The notes below the pieces were generated by a model. The model saw only the letters and a list, made by a program, of their open reading frames with translations, did no database searches and had not been told where the DNA came from. A program made the translations under genes and the position numbers. A DNA stretch of 64,000 nucleotides, from NCBI GenBank assembly GCA_016716425.1, contig JADJWJ010000005.1, forward strand, positions 124,001 to 188,000, written 5' to 3'. Origin of the DNA: Betaproteobacteria bacterium. Its GTDB lineage: Bacteria; Pseudomonadota; Gammaproteobacteria; Burkholderiales; Casimicrobiaceae. Below are positions 23,901 through 31,340 of the stretch, in pieces; positions within the stretch are counted from its first letter, which is position 1, and each line of letters begins with the position of its first letter.

Positions 23901-24221
23901 ATGACCGAGAAGCCCCCGATGCCCAGGAACATCCGCCGCGACAGCCCCGTCCTCGAGGACCTGCCGAACGTCGGCAGGTCCGTCGCCGCCGACCTGCGCC
24001 GGATCGGCGTGCGCGTGCCGCGCGACCTCGTCGGCCGCGATCCGTACGCGCTGTACGACGCGCTCGAGCGCGCGACCGGCACGCGCCACGACCCGTGCGT
24101 GCTCGACACGTTCATCGCCGCCGTCCGCTACGTCGAGGGCGCGCCGGCGCGGCCGTGGTGGAAGTACACGGCGCAGCGCAAGCGCACGCTGGCGGCACGC
24201 AAGCCACCGAATCCTGCCTGA
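23901..24221 (+). CDS. Helix-hairpin-helix protein (Cdd1-like)
   Basis: A 106-residue protein. Its core, LEDLPNVGRSVAADLRRIGV, is a helix-hairpin-helix, followed by DPYALYDALERATGTRHDPC and a W-rich end (ARPWWKYTAQRKR). This is the layout of the pathogenicity-locus/Cdd1-like family, thought to bind DNA or act as an adaptor. ATG 23901 was chosen because conserved sequence begins about 18 residues in; a second Met at 23919 is possible. It lies 73 bp after lexA and ends just before a strong terminator, so it may be co-transcribed with lexA. Confidence 0.75.
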   Translation: MTEKPPMPRNIRRDSPVLEDLPNVGRSVAADLRRIGVRVPRDLVGRDPYALYDALERATGTRHDPCVLDTFIAAVRYVEGAPARPWWKYTAQRKRTLAARKPPNPA

Positions 24222-24228
24222 GTCCTGC

Positions 24229-24274
24229 CGGACACCCGCGACGGGTTGCCGCCGCGCGTGTCCGGACTTTTTTC
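24229..24274 (+). terminator. Intrinsic terminator after the lexA-HHH pair
   Basis: CCGGACACCCGCG pairs with CGCGCGTGTCCGG with a single mismatch, loop of about 12 bases, followed by ACTTTTTT. It begins 8 bp after the stop of the helix-hairpin-helix gene. Confidence 0.85.
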
Positions 24275-24324
24275 CCTCAGCGCAGCGCGTTGTTCCACCC
24301 TCCCCCGCCAAGAAGGAGATCGCG

Positions 24325-24783
24325 ATGGCCGTCCCCCCCATTCCCGCCGGTTACCACTCCGTCACGCCCTACCTGATCGTCGACGGCGCCGCCCGCGCCA
24401 TCGAGTTCTACCGGAAAGCCTTCGACGCCGAGGAGCTGTTCCGCCTCCCCGGCCCCGACGGCAAGGTCATGCACGCCGAAGTGAAGATCGGCGATTCGCC
24501 GGTGATGCTCGCCGACGAGATGGAGGGCTGTCGCGGCCCGCAGCCGGGCGCCGCGTCGCCGGTCAGCCTGATGATCTACGTGCCCGACGTCGACCGGGTC
24601 TTCGCGCAGGCGCTCGCGGCCGGGGCGAAGGAGCAGCGGGCCGTGGCCGACCAGTTCTACGGCGACCGCACCGGCACGCTCGTCGATCCGTTCGGCCACG
24701 TGTGGTCGATCGCGACGCACGTGGAAGACGTGCCGCCCGAGGAAATCGATCGCCGCTTCGCGCAGCTCACGCAGAAGGGCTGA
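24325..24783 (+). CDS. VOC/PhnB-like glyoxalase-fold protein
   Basis: A 152-residue vicinal-oxygen-chelate protein of the PhnB-like group: PYLIVDGAARAIEFYRKAFD, MHAEVKIGDSPVMLADEM, and DRTGTLVDPFGHVWSIATH near the C-terminus. An AAGAAGGAG ribosome-binding site precedes ATG 24325. These proteins are often metal-binding or antibiotic/toxin-binding, but the exact substrate is unknown. It is 7 bp upstream of a glutathione transferase gene, which hints at a shared detoxification role. Confidence 0.87.
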   Translation: MAVPPIPAGYHSVTPYLIVDGAARAIEFYRKAFDAEELFRLPGPDGKVMHAEVKIGDSPVMLADEMEGCRGPQPGAASPVSLMIYVPDVDRVFAQALAAGAKEQRAVADQFYGDRTGTLVDPFGHVWSIATHVEDVPPEEIDRRFAQLTQKG

Positions 24784-24790
24784 CGCGGCC

Positions 24791-25435
24791 ATGGCCGCGA
24801 CGTACACGCTGTACGGCGCCGGCGGCTCCGGCGCGGCGATCGTCGAGGCGGCGTTCGCGCTGCTCGGCGTCGCGTTCCGCGGCGTCGATGCCGCGTCGTG
24901 GGAGCCGGGACCCGGCCGCGACGAGTTGGCGCGCGCGAACCCGCTCACCCAGATCCCCACGCTCGTGCTGCCGGACGGGTCGGTGCTGACCGAGAGCGCC
25001 GCGATCCTCGTCCACCTGGGACTCGCGCATCCGGACAGCGGCCTGCTGCCGGCCGACCCGGCGCGGCGCGCGCAGGTGCTGCGCGGCCTCGTCTACGTCG
25101 CGGCCAACTGCTACGCGGCGATCGGCGTCATCGACTACCCGGAGCGCTGGTGCCGCGACGCCGACGCGGCGACGTGCGCGCGCATCAGGGAAGGCACGAA
25201 AACGCGGCTGCACCACCTGTGGGACGTGTTCGCCGACACGTTCCCGGCGCAGCCGTTCCTGACCGGCGAGCGGCCGGGCGCGCTCGACCTCATGGCCGTC
25301 GTCGTTTCGAAGTGGTCGGGCGCGCGGGCGCACCTCGCGACGTCCCGGCCCGCGTTCTCCGCGGTGCTCGCGCGCATCGAGGCCGACCCGCGCGTCGCGC
25401 CGGTGCTCGCGCGCCACTGGCCGCCGTCGTCCTGA
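24791..25435 (+). CDS. Glutathione S-transferase-like protein
   Basis: A 214-residue GST-fold protein: thioredoxin-like N-domain (TLYGAGGSGAAIVEAAFALL, NPLTQIPTLVLPDGSVLTES with the cis-Pro and the SNAIL-like Glu-Ser pair) and a helical C-domain containing FLTGERPGALDLMAVVVSKW. No clear catalytic Cys or Ser at the N-terminal start of helix 1 beyond GSG. It follows the VOC gene and precedes imuA by 11 bp, so imuA may be read through from this small operon. Confidence 0.85.
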   Translation: MAATYTLYGAGGSGAAIVEAAFALLGVAFRGVDAASWEPGPGRDELARANPLTQIPTLVLPDGSVLTESAAILVHLGLAHPDSGLLPADPARRAQVLRGLVYVAANCYAAIGVIDYPERWCRDADAATCARIREGTKTRLHHLWDVFADTFPAQPFLTGERPGALDLMAVVVSKWSGARAHLATSRPAFSAVLARIEADPRVAPVLARHWPPSS

Positions 25436-25446
25436 GCGCGCCTCCG

Positions 25447-26154
25447 ATGGCCGCGGCCTCTCCTGCCCTCGCCGCGCTGCTCGCGCACCCGGCGATCTGG
25501 CGCGGCGACGACGTCGCGCCCGAGCCGGCCGCCGTGCCGTCGGGCTACGCGGCGCTCGATGCCGCGCTGCCGGGGCGCGGCTGGCCGCAGGGCGCGCTGA
25601 CCGAAGTCGTGCTCGAGCGCGAGGGCATCGGCGAGATCCGCCTGACGCTGCCCGCGCTCGCGCGGGTGCAGGCGGCGGGCCGCGACGTCGTGTGGATCGC
25701 GCCGCCGCACCGGCCGTACGCGCCGGCGCTGGTGCAGGGCGGCCTCGACCTCGCGCGCCTCGTCATCGTGCGCTGCGCCGTGCCGAAAGACGCGCTGTGG
25801 GCGTTCGAGCAGGCGCTGCGCGCGCCCGAGTGCGGCGCGGCGTTCGCGTGGCTGCCCACGCACGACGAGCGTGCGCTGCGCCGGCTGCAGGTCGCAGCGC
25901 GCGAAGGCCGCACGTGGGGCGTGCTGTGGCGGCGGCCGGGCCAGCACGGCAGCGCGGCCGCCGCGCCGCTGCGGCTGGCACTCGCGCCGCGCGACGGCCG
26001 GCTCGCCGTGCGCGTCGTCAAGCGCCGCGGCGCGGCGTTGCCGCGGCCGGTGGTGGTCGACGTCTCGGAAATCGGGGTCAGAGCTGCGATGCCGGCCCCA
26101 CTCCCCAGCTTCGGCACAAGGCCCGGCCGTATTGCAGCTCTGACCCGACGATGA
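25447..26154 (+). CDS. imuA: Translesion synthesis protein ImuA
   Basis: A 235-residue RecA-like accessory protein of the ImuA/ImuB/DnaE2 mutasome. Typical blocks are IWRGDDVAPEPAAVPSGYAA, GWPQGALTEVVLEREGIGEI, VVWIAPPHRPYAPALVQGGL, CAAFAWL-type residues around CGAAFAWLPTHDERALRRLQ, and GRTWGVLWRRPG. ATG 25447 gives the usual N-terminus. The C-terminal 25 or so residues after DVSEIG are encoded by a palindromic repeat (26075-26146) and look unrelated to the family. imuB does not follow directly: a hicA/hicB pair on the opposite strand intervenes. Confidence 0.85.
   Translation: MAAASPALAALLAHPAIWRGDDVAPEPAAVPSGYAALDAALPGRGWPQGALTEVVLEREGIGEIRLTLPALARVQAAGRDVVWIAPPHRPYAPALVQGGLDLARLVIVRCAVPKDALWAFEQALRAPECGAAFAWLPTHDERALRRLQVAAREGRTWGVLWRRPGQHGSAAAAPLRLALAPRDGRLAVRVVKRRGAALPRPVVVDVSEIGVRAAMPAPLPSFGTRPGRIAALTRR
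26075..26146. repeat. Inverted repeat inside the imuA 3' end
   Basis: GGGTCAGAGCTGC (26075-26087) and GCAGCTCTGACCC (26134-26146) are perfect 13-bp inverted arms around a GC-rich 46-bp centre. The element is read in frame as the last residues of ImuA and supplies sequence up to just before its stop. It resembles the GGGTCWGACCC family by its ends but has a different inner sequence. Confidence 0.7.
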
Positions 26155-26189
26155 ACACCGCGCGCCTATGGCTCGGCCGGCAATGGGGA

Positions 26190-26402
26190 TCACAGCAGTT
26201 CGCGAAACGGCTCGATCGACAGGACGGCATCGCGAACAATGCCGGCCATGGTGATGGCGTTGACCGGATGGTGGCGAGGGATGGTCAGGATGCGCGAGCC
26301 GTCTCCCACGACCGCGTGCCTGCCTTGCCGCAGAACGACAAACCCCGCCTTTCCCAGCGCCCGAACGGCATCAAGATGATTGATGCCGGGCAGCTTGGGC
26401 AA
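26190..26402 (-). CDS. hicA: HicA-family toxin
   Basis: A 70-residue HicA mRNA interferase: GINHLDAVRALGKAGFVVLR, the catalytic His in RQGRHAVV, then TIPRHHPVNAITMAGIVRDA and SIEPFRELL. It starts with TTG at 26402. The fold and His are intact, so the toxin could be active. The upstream antitoxin gene hicB carries an in-frame nonsense codon, which is odd for a toxin-antitoxin pair. The pair lies between imuA and imuB on the opposite strand. Confidence 0.85.
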   Translation of the reverse strand: MPKLPGINHLDAVRALGKAGFVVLRQGRHAVVGDGSRILTIPRHHPVNAITMAGIVRDAVLSIEPFRELL

Positions 26403-26412
26403 GGCTCCGCCG

Positions 26413-26610
26413 CTAAGTGACGATTTCGATCACCCGGACATCCTCGCCGCGGAGCTGCTCGTCCACGACGGACAGCTACTCCGCGGTCGCGGTCCGGATG
26501 TTGTCGAGTGCCTCGGTCTCGGTCGCTCCCTGCGACCAGCATCCGGGAAGGCCCGGAACGGAAGCGGCGAAGCCCTCTTCCGATCGATGCAGTGCGACCT
26601 TGTATTTCAT
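26413..26610 (-). pseudogene. hicB: HicB antitoxin with in-frame amber stop
   Basis: Read from ATG 26610 the frame gives a normal HicB start (KYKVALHRSEEGFAASVPG, then LPGCWSQGATETEALDNIR) but stops at TAG 26478-26476 after 44 residues. Past that stop the same frame continues as LSVVDEQLRGEDVRVIEIVT to a TAG at 26415-26413, 10 bp before hicA; this matches the expected C-terminus. Relatives usually have Tyr at the stop position, so a single-base Tyr-to-amber change is likely. The 44-residue product keeps the partial RNase-H-like fold and might or might not neutralise HicA. Confidence 0.78.
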
Positions 26611-26731
26611 GGCTGCAGTATAGCGCCGCATCCGGCCATCGCCATCGTCCGTTCGGCTTATGCCGGCACCGCAAGTCGGCGTCGAATCATCGAGATCCCT
26701 CGCTGCGCTCGGGATGGCATGTAAAGGCGAT

Positions 26732-28198
26732 ATGCCGCTCTGGGCCTGCCTCCTCTTCCCCTCGCTGCCACTCGACGTCTTCGCGCGCGCGCAGGCAGTG
26801 CCCGACGTCGAGCGACCGTTCGTCGTCGGCAGCGGCGGCCGCACGCCGCGCGTCGTCGCCGCCGACGCCGCCGCGCACGCCGCGGGCATCCGCGCCGGCC
26901 AGCTGCTGTCGGCCGCGCTCGCGTTCGCGCCGGAGCTCGTCCTGCGCGACCGCGACGGCGACGCCGAGGCGCGCGCGCTCGCGCAGCTCGCGACGTGGGC
27001 GCTGACGTTCACGCCGACTGCGTGCATCGTGCCGCCCGACGCCGTGCTCGCGGACATCGGCGGCAGCGAGCGCCTGTTCGGCGGGCTGCCGCGCCTCGCC
27101 GCGCACCTCGTGGGCGGCGCGCGCGCGCTCGGGTACGCGGCGCGCCTGTCCATCGCCCCCACGGCGGGCGCCGCGCTGCTCCTCGCGCGCGCGGACCGCA
27201 CGCGGCCGGTGACCGACGTACGCGCGCTGCCCTCTGCCCTCGCCGGCGTGCCGCTCGCGCGGGTCGACATGGATGACGCGACGCGCACAACGTTACGCGA
27301 GGCCGGCATCACGACGTTCGGCGAGGCCGCGGCGCTGCCGCGCGACGGACTCGCGCGCCGCTTCGGCGCCGCGCTCGTCGCCGCGATCGATCACGCGCTG
27401 GGCGCGGCGCCCGACCCGCGCCCGCCGTTCGTGCCGCCGCCGCGCTTCGCGAGCCGGCTGGAACTGCCCGCGCCCGTGCACGATGCCGAGGCGCTCGGCT
27501 TCGGCGTGCAGCGCCTCGTACAGGAATTCTCCACGTGGCTCGCCGCCCGCAGCCTGGGCGTGACGCGGCTCACGCTGACGCTCGCGCACGAGCGCCACGT
27601 GCGGCAGCGCGGCGTGCCGGCGACCGTCGTGCCGTTCGCGCTCGGCGCACCCGCGCGCATGCCCGCGCACGTGCTCTCCGTGCTGCGCGAGCGGCTCGCA
27701 CGCGTGGCGCTGCCCGCCCCCGTCGAGGCGCTGGTACTCACGAGCGACGAGACGGCGCCGCTGCCCGGCCGCAACCTCGGACTCCTGCCCGGCGACGACG
27801 CCGATGCGGTCGAGGTCCCGCTGCTCGACCGGCTGCGCGCGCGACTCGGCGACGACGCGGTGCTCCGCGTGGCCGTGCACGCCGACCACCGGCCCGAACT
27901 CGCGATGCGGGACGCCGCCGTCGGCGGTGCGGGCGGCGCGCCGGCCGCAGTGCCCGACGCCCCGCGCCCGGTCTGGCTGCTCGCCGAACCGCAGCCGCTC
28001 GCGCACCTGGTCGAGACGCAGCCGTGGGTGCTGCGCGACGGACCCGAGCGCATCGAGTCCGGCTGGTGGGACGGCCGCGACGTCCGCCGCGACTACTTCG
28101 TCGCGACCACGCCCGCCGGCGAGACCACATGGATCTACCGCGACCACCGCTACGGGATCGACGACGGCGAGTGGTTCCTGCACGGCCTCTTCGCCTGA
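26732..28198 (+). CDS. imuB: Y-family polymerase-like protein ImuB
   Basis: A 488-residue ImuB, the catalytically inactive Y-family homologue that links DnaE2 to the sliding clamp. Visible parts are LWACLLFPSLPLDVFARAQA at the N-terminus, DIGGSERLFGGLPRLAAHL, GYAARLSIAPTAGAALLLAR, an HhH region and the family C-terminus RDYFVATTPAGETTWIYRDH. The usual acidic metal ligands of active Y polymerases are not evident. ATG 26732 gives the conserved start; the frame is open to 26660 through a repeat-like segment. Its TGA stop is embedded in a 60-bp palindrome. dnaE2 is not next to it but 10 kb downstream. Confidence 0.88.
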   Translation: MPLWACLLFPSLPLDVFARAQAVPDVERPFVVGSGGRTPRVVAADAAAHAAGIRAGQLLSAALAFAPELVLRDRDGDAEARALAQLATWALTFTPTACIVPPDAVLADIGGSERLFGGLPRLAAHLVGGARALGYAARLSIAPTAGAALLLARADRTRPVTDVRALPSALAGVPLARVDMDDATRTTLREAGITTFGEAAALPRDGLARRFGAALVAAIDHALGAAPDPRPPFVPPPRFASRLELPAPVHDAEALGFGVQRLVQEFSTWLAARSLGVTRLTLTLAHERHVRQRGVPATVVPFALGAPARMPAHVLSVLRERLARVALPAPVEALVLTSDETAPLPGRNLGLLPGDDADAVEVPLLDRLRARLGDDAVLRVAVHADHRPELAMRDAAVGGAGGAPAAVPDAPRPVWLLAEPQPLAHLVETQPWVLRDGPERIESGWWDGRDVRRDYFVATTPAGETTWIYRDHRYGIDDGEWFLHGLFA

Positions 28199-28252
28199 GG
28201 GTCTGACCCTTAACATGCACTCGAGTGCATGTTAAGGGTCAGACCCTCAGGC
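28193..28252. repeat. Perfect 60-bp palindrome at the imuB stop
   Basis: Positions 28193-28222 are the exact reverse complement of 28223-28252, with no spacer (centre CTCGAG). The imuB TGA lies at 28196-28198 inside it. Its arms share the GGGTCTGACCCTTAACATGC segment with the repeat at 3333-3380. It can form a 30-bp hairpin and may terminate transcription in both directions. Confidence 0.92.
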
Positions 28253-28289
28253 AAGGGCGGCCGGCTACCGGCTGTGCTAGCGTCTCGCG

Positions 28290-29642
28290 ATGCGGCTGCC
28301 CTTCCCCGACCTGCTCGCCACCACGAACGGTCGCCTCGCGGCGTTCTTCCTGCTCTACGTCACCGAAGGCATTCCGCTCGGTTTCACGGCGACGGCGATG
28401 GCCACGCAGATGCGCCGGCAGGGCCTGGGACCCGTCGCGATCGGCGCGTTCGTCGGCTCGCTGTACCTGCCATGGGCATTCAAGTGGGTAGCCGGTCCGA
28501 TCGTCGACACGTTTTCGTCGGACCGCTTCGGCCGCCGGCGCGTGTGGATCCTGGGCACGCAGATCGGCATGATGGCCACGCTGCTCGTCGCGATGCCGCT
28601 GAACCTCGCGACCGAAATCGGCCTGCTGACGCTGATCATCCTGGCACACAATGCGTTCTCCGCGACGCAGGACGTCGCGATCGACGCGCTGGCCGTCGGC
28701 GTGCTGCCCGAGCACGAGCGCGGCATGGCGAACGGCTACATGTTCGCCGGCGCGTCCGTCGGCCAGACGATCGGGGGCTCCGGCGTGCTGTTCCTGGCCG
28801 AGGTCGTGCCGTTCGCCGCGACGTACGGGTTCGTCGTCGGCGCGATCCTGCTCGTGACGCTCTTCGTCGTGCTGCCGCTGCGGGAACCGCCGGGCCCTCC
28901 CCGCGCGCCTTCTCCGGCTGGGCCAATGGCCACGATCGGCCGCGACCTCGCGACGTTCGTGCGCGACGCCTGGCGCGCGTTCACGGGATCGCGCTCCGCG
29001 CTCGTCGGCGTGGTCGTCGCTCTGTTGCCGGCCGGCGCCTACGCGCTGTCGCTCGCGCTGCAGTCGAACCTCGCGGTGGAACTCGGCCTGTCCGATCACC
29101 AGATCGCGGTGCTCAACGTGTGGTCGACGCTGATCTTCGCAGTCTCGTGCGTCGCCGGCGGCTGGCTGTCCGACCGCTACGGCCGACGCCGCATGCTGGC
29201 GCTCTTCATCTTTCTCACGGTGATCCCGACGCTGTGGCTCGCGTGGACGATGCGCGAGGCCGGCTGGATCATGCCGATCGATCCGACGGCGCCCGGCCGG
29301 CCGCAGCCGTCGGACGCCCTCGTTTGGACCTTCTGGGCGGCCGTGCTCGCGTTCAACGTGTTCCAGGGCCTCTATTACGGCGTGCGCTCTGCGCTCTTCA
29401 TGGACGTGACCACGCCGGCGGTCGCGGCGACGCAGTTCACCGCCTACATGGCGATGGCGAACCTCGTCATCTCCTACACCGCCTGGTGGCAGGGACTGTC
29501 GATCGTGCGCTGGGGCTATCCGGTGACGCTGCTCATCGACGCGATCGTGGGGCTGATCGGGCTCTTCCTGCTGCCGCTGATGAAGCCGGTGCGCGCGGCG
29601 GCGGCGCCGACGGAGGCAGAGGGACCGCGGATCGTCCGCTAG
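28290..29642 (+). CDS. MFS transporter, AmpG-like
   Basis: A 450-residue major facilitator with about 12 helices. The motifs YVTEGIPLGFTATAMATQMR, LPWAFKWVAGPIVD, and FSATQDVAIDALAVGVLPEH are characteristic of the AmpG/peptide-acetyl-CoA transporter group. AmpG imports muropeptides for cell-wall recycling, but relatives in this group carry other cargo. The gene stands alone and is convergent with the molybdopterin oxidoreductase; both stop codons share one CTAG at 29639-29642. Confidence 0.85.
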   Translation: MRLPFPDLLATTNGRLAAFFLLYVTEGIPLGFTATAMATQMRRQGLGPVAIGAFVGSLYLPWAFKWVAGPIVDTFSSDRFGRRRVWILGTQIGMMATLLVAMPLNLATEIGLLTLIILAHNAFSATQDVAIDALAVGVLPEHERGMANGYMFAGASVGQTIGGSGVLFLAEVVPFAATYGFVVGAILLVTLFVVLPLREPPGPPRAPSPAGPMATIGRDLATFVRDAWRAFTGSRSALVGVVVALLPAGAYALSLALQSNLAVELGLSDHQIAVLNVWSTLIFAVSCVAGGWLSDRYGRRRMLALFIFLTVIPTLWLAWTMREAGWIMPIDPTAPGRPQPSDALVWTFWAAVLAFNVFQGLYYGVRSALFMDVTTPAVAATQFTAYMAMANLVISYTAWWQGLSIVRWGYPVTLLIDAIVGLIGLFLLPLMKPVRAAAAPTEAEGPRIVR

Positions 29643-30403
29643 ATCCCCGCCCACCACTGGTACCCCCGGTCCTCCCAGTACCCGCCCTTCCCGCCGGCGA
29701 TGTGCGCGAAGTCGGCGACGAGTTCGATCCCCGTGACGTACTTTGCGTGCTTGTACCCCAGTTGCCGCTCGACGCGCAGCCGGATCGGCGCGCCGTTCGC
29801 GACGGGCAACGGCGCGTCGTTCATGTCGTAGGCGAGGATCGTCTGCGGGTGGTACGCGTCGAGCAGGTCGATGCTCTCGTAGTAGAGGTCGGTGCCGTCG
29901 TCGGCCATCGGGTCGGCGCAGTAGAGCACGACGTATCGGGCCCCCGTCCGCGGCCGCACGGCGTCGAGCAGCCCGGCGAGCCGCGCGCCCTTCCACTTGG
30001 CGATCGCGCTCCAGCCCTCCACGCAGTCGTGGCGCGTGATCTGCGTGCGCGCCGGCAGCATGCGCAATTCGGCCAGCGAGTACGCGCGCGGGGCCTCCAC
30101 CATGCCGCCGACCGCGAGCGCGTAGTCGGCGAATCCGTTCGCGGACCAGGCGCGATACTGGTCGCTGTCGGGCTCGCGGGTGCCGTTGCTGCGGAACGTC
30201 GGCGAGCGGTCGCCTTCCGCGAACTCCTGCGCAAGCCCGCTGCGCGCGACGAGTTTCGCGATCGCCTCGTTTACGGGCTCCGCCGCGCCCAGCACCTTCG
30301 GAAACCACTCGGTGCGCGAGAGGCGGTCGCAGCCCGCGAGCAGCGCCGCCGATGCGGCGGCGGCCGCCGTGGCGAGGAACGAGCGGCGCGGCGCGCTATT
30401 CAT
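29639..30403 (-). CDS. Molybdopterin-dependent oxidoreductase, sulfite oxidase-type
   Basis: A 254-residue exported protein. The N-terminus has RRSFLATAAAA and LLAGC, so it is a Tat-type signal, possibly a lipoprotein. The molybdopterin domain shows the conserved Cys in RHDCVEGWSAIAKWKGARLA, YVVLYCADP, and a C-terminal GAPIRLRVERQLGYKHAKYV. This is the sulfite-oxidase/YedY superfamily without the dimerisation domain. Its ATG overlaps the cytochrome b stop by 8 bases, so the cytochrome is its likely membrane redox partner. Sulfite oxidation would suit a sulfonate degrader, but methionine-sulfoxide-type or other substrates are equally possible. Confidence 0.8.
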   Translation of the reverse strand: MNSAPRRSFLATAAAAASAALLAGCDRLSRTEWFPKVLGAAEPVNEAIAKLVARSGLAQEFAEGDRSPTFRSNGTREPDSDQYRAWSANGFADYALAVGGMVEAPRAYSLAELRMLPARTQITRHDCVEGWSAIAKWKGARLAGLLDAVRPRTGARYVVLYCADPMADDGTDLYYESIDLLDAYHPQTILAYDMNDAPLPVANGAPIRLRVERQLGYKHAKYVTGIELVADFAHIAGGKGGYWEDRGYQWWAGI

Positions 30404-31241
30404 GCGAAGGCTCCGTGGGAACGCGATAGCGGCCGGTGATCATCGCGCGCAGGTTGTTGCAGAGGCCGGTGACGATGACCTGGAACACATGCACCAGCAC
30501 GAACGCGACGAGCAGCCACGCGACGATGAAGTGGATCGACCGCGCCGACTGCCGGCCGCCGACGACGTCGACCCAGCCGGTCAGCGCCGAGTCGAGCCAC
30601 GGCGACATCGCGAGCCCCATCAGCACGGCGAGCGGCAGCAGCACGAAGATCACCGCGAGATACACGAGCTTCTGCAGTACGTTGTAGCGCTTCGCCGCCT
30701 CGCCGCGCGGATGGCGAAAGCGCAGGTGATCGCGCACCGCAGCGCCAATGCCGGCGAGGTCCGCGCGGGTCGGCGCGAGGTCGCGCGCGAGGTGGCGGCT
30801 CGCGACGGCGTAGGCCATGTACGCGAGCCCGTTGAGCACGAACACCCATGCGAAGAAGAAGTGCCAGGCGCGCGCCATCGCCAGCCACTGCGTTCCGGGC
30901 AGCGTCATCCATGGCGGGAACGCCCCCGGCACGAGGTCGCCGTCGCCGTCGCGAACCACACCGAGCCAGCCGGTCGTTTCGAACTCGGCGCCGAACACGC
31001 GCGTCACGCCGACGAGTGCGCCGCCCTCCGCCGCCTCGCGCGCGCCGATCGCGAGCGCCGGTGGCCGTCCGTTGTATGACGACCTGCCGAAGTGGAGTTC
31101 CGGGTACGCGCCGAAGATCTGCAGGCCACTCGCGAACAGCACGGTCAGCGCGACGACGTTGATCCAATGCATGATCCGCACCGGCAGCGTGTGCCGGTAG
31201 TGCAGGCCGCCGGCGGCGGCGGTGGGCATGGCGTCGGGCAT
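30396..31241 (-). CDS. Cytochrome b/b6-type membrane protein
   Basis: A 281-residue cytochrome b561-like protein of the thiosulfate reductase/formate dehydrogenase gamma-type group. Its membrane helices carry histidines expected as haem ligands: RIMHWINVVALTVLFASGLQ, ARAWHFFFAWVFVLNGLAYM, and SIHFIVAWLLVAFVLVHVFQ. ATG 31241 was chosen to start just before the first helix; the frame is open further upstream over srkA's promoter. It overlaps the molybdopterin oxidoreductase gene by 8 bases and probably passes electrons between that enzyme and the quinone pool. Confidence 0.85.
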   Translation of the reverse strand: MPDAMPTAAAGGLHYRHTLPVRIMHWINVVALTVLFASGLQIFGAYPELHFGRSSYNGRPPALAIGAREAAEGGALVGVTRVFGAEFETTGWLGVVRDGDGDLVPGAFPPWMTLPGTQWLAMARAWHFFFAWVFVLNGLAYMAYAVASRHLARDLAPTRADLAGIGAAVRDHLRFRHPRGEAAKRYNVLQKLVYLAVIFVLLPLAVLMGLAMSPWLDSALTGWVDVVGGRQSARSIHFIVAWLLVAFVLVHVFQVIVTGLCNNLRAMITGRYRVPTEPSHE

Positions 31242-31340
31242 GGTCGCGGTCGCTGCGGGCGACGCGGTCTCCGCATCGCTCGCGCGATGGTCGCACGAAA
31301 GCGGCCCGACCTTACAGCACGCGCGCAGCGGCCCCGTACA

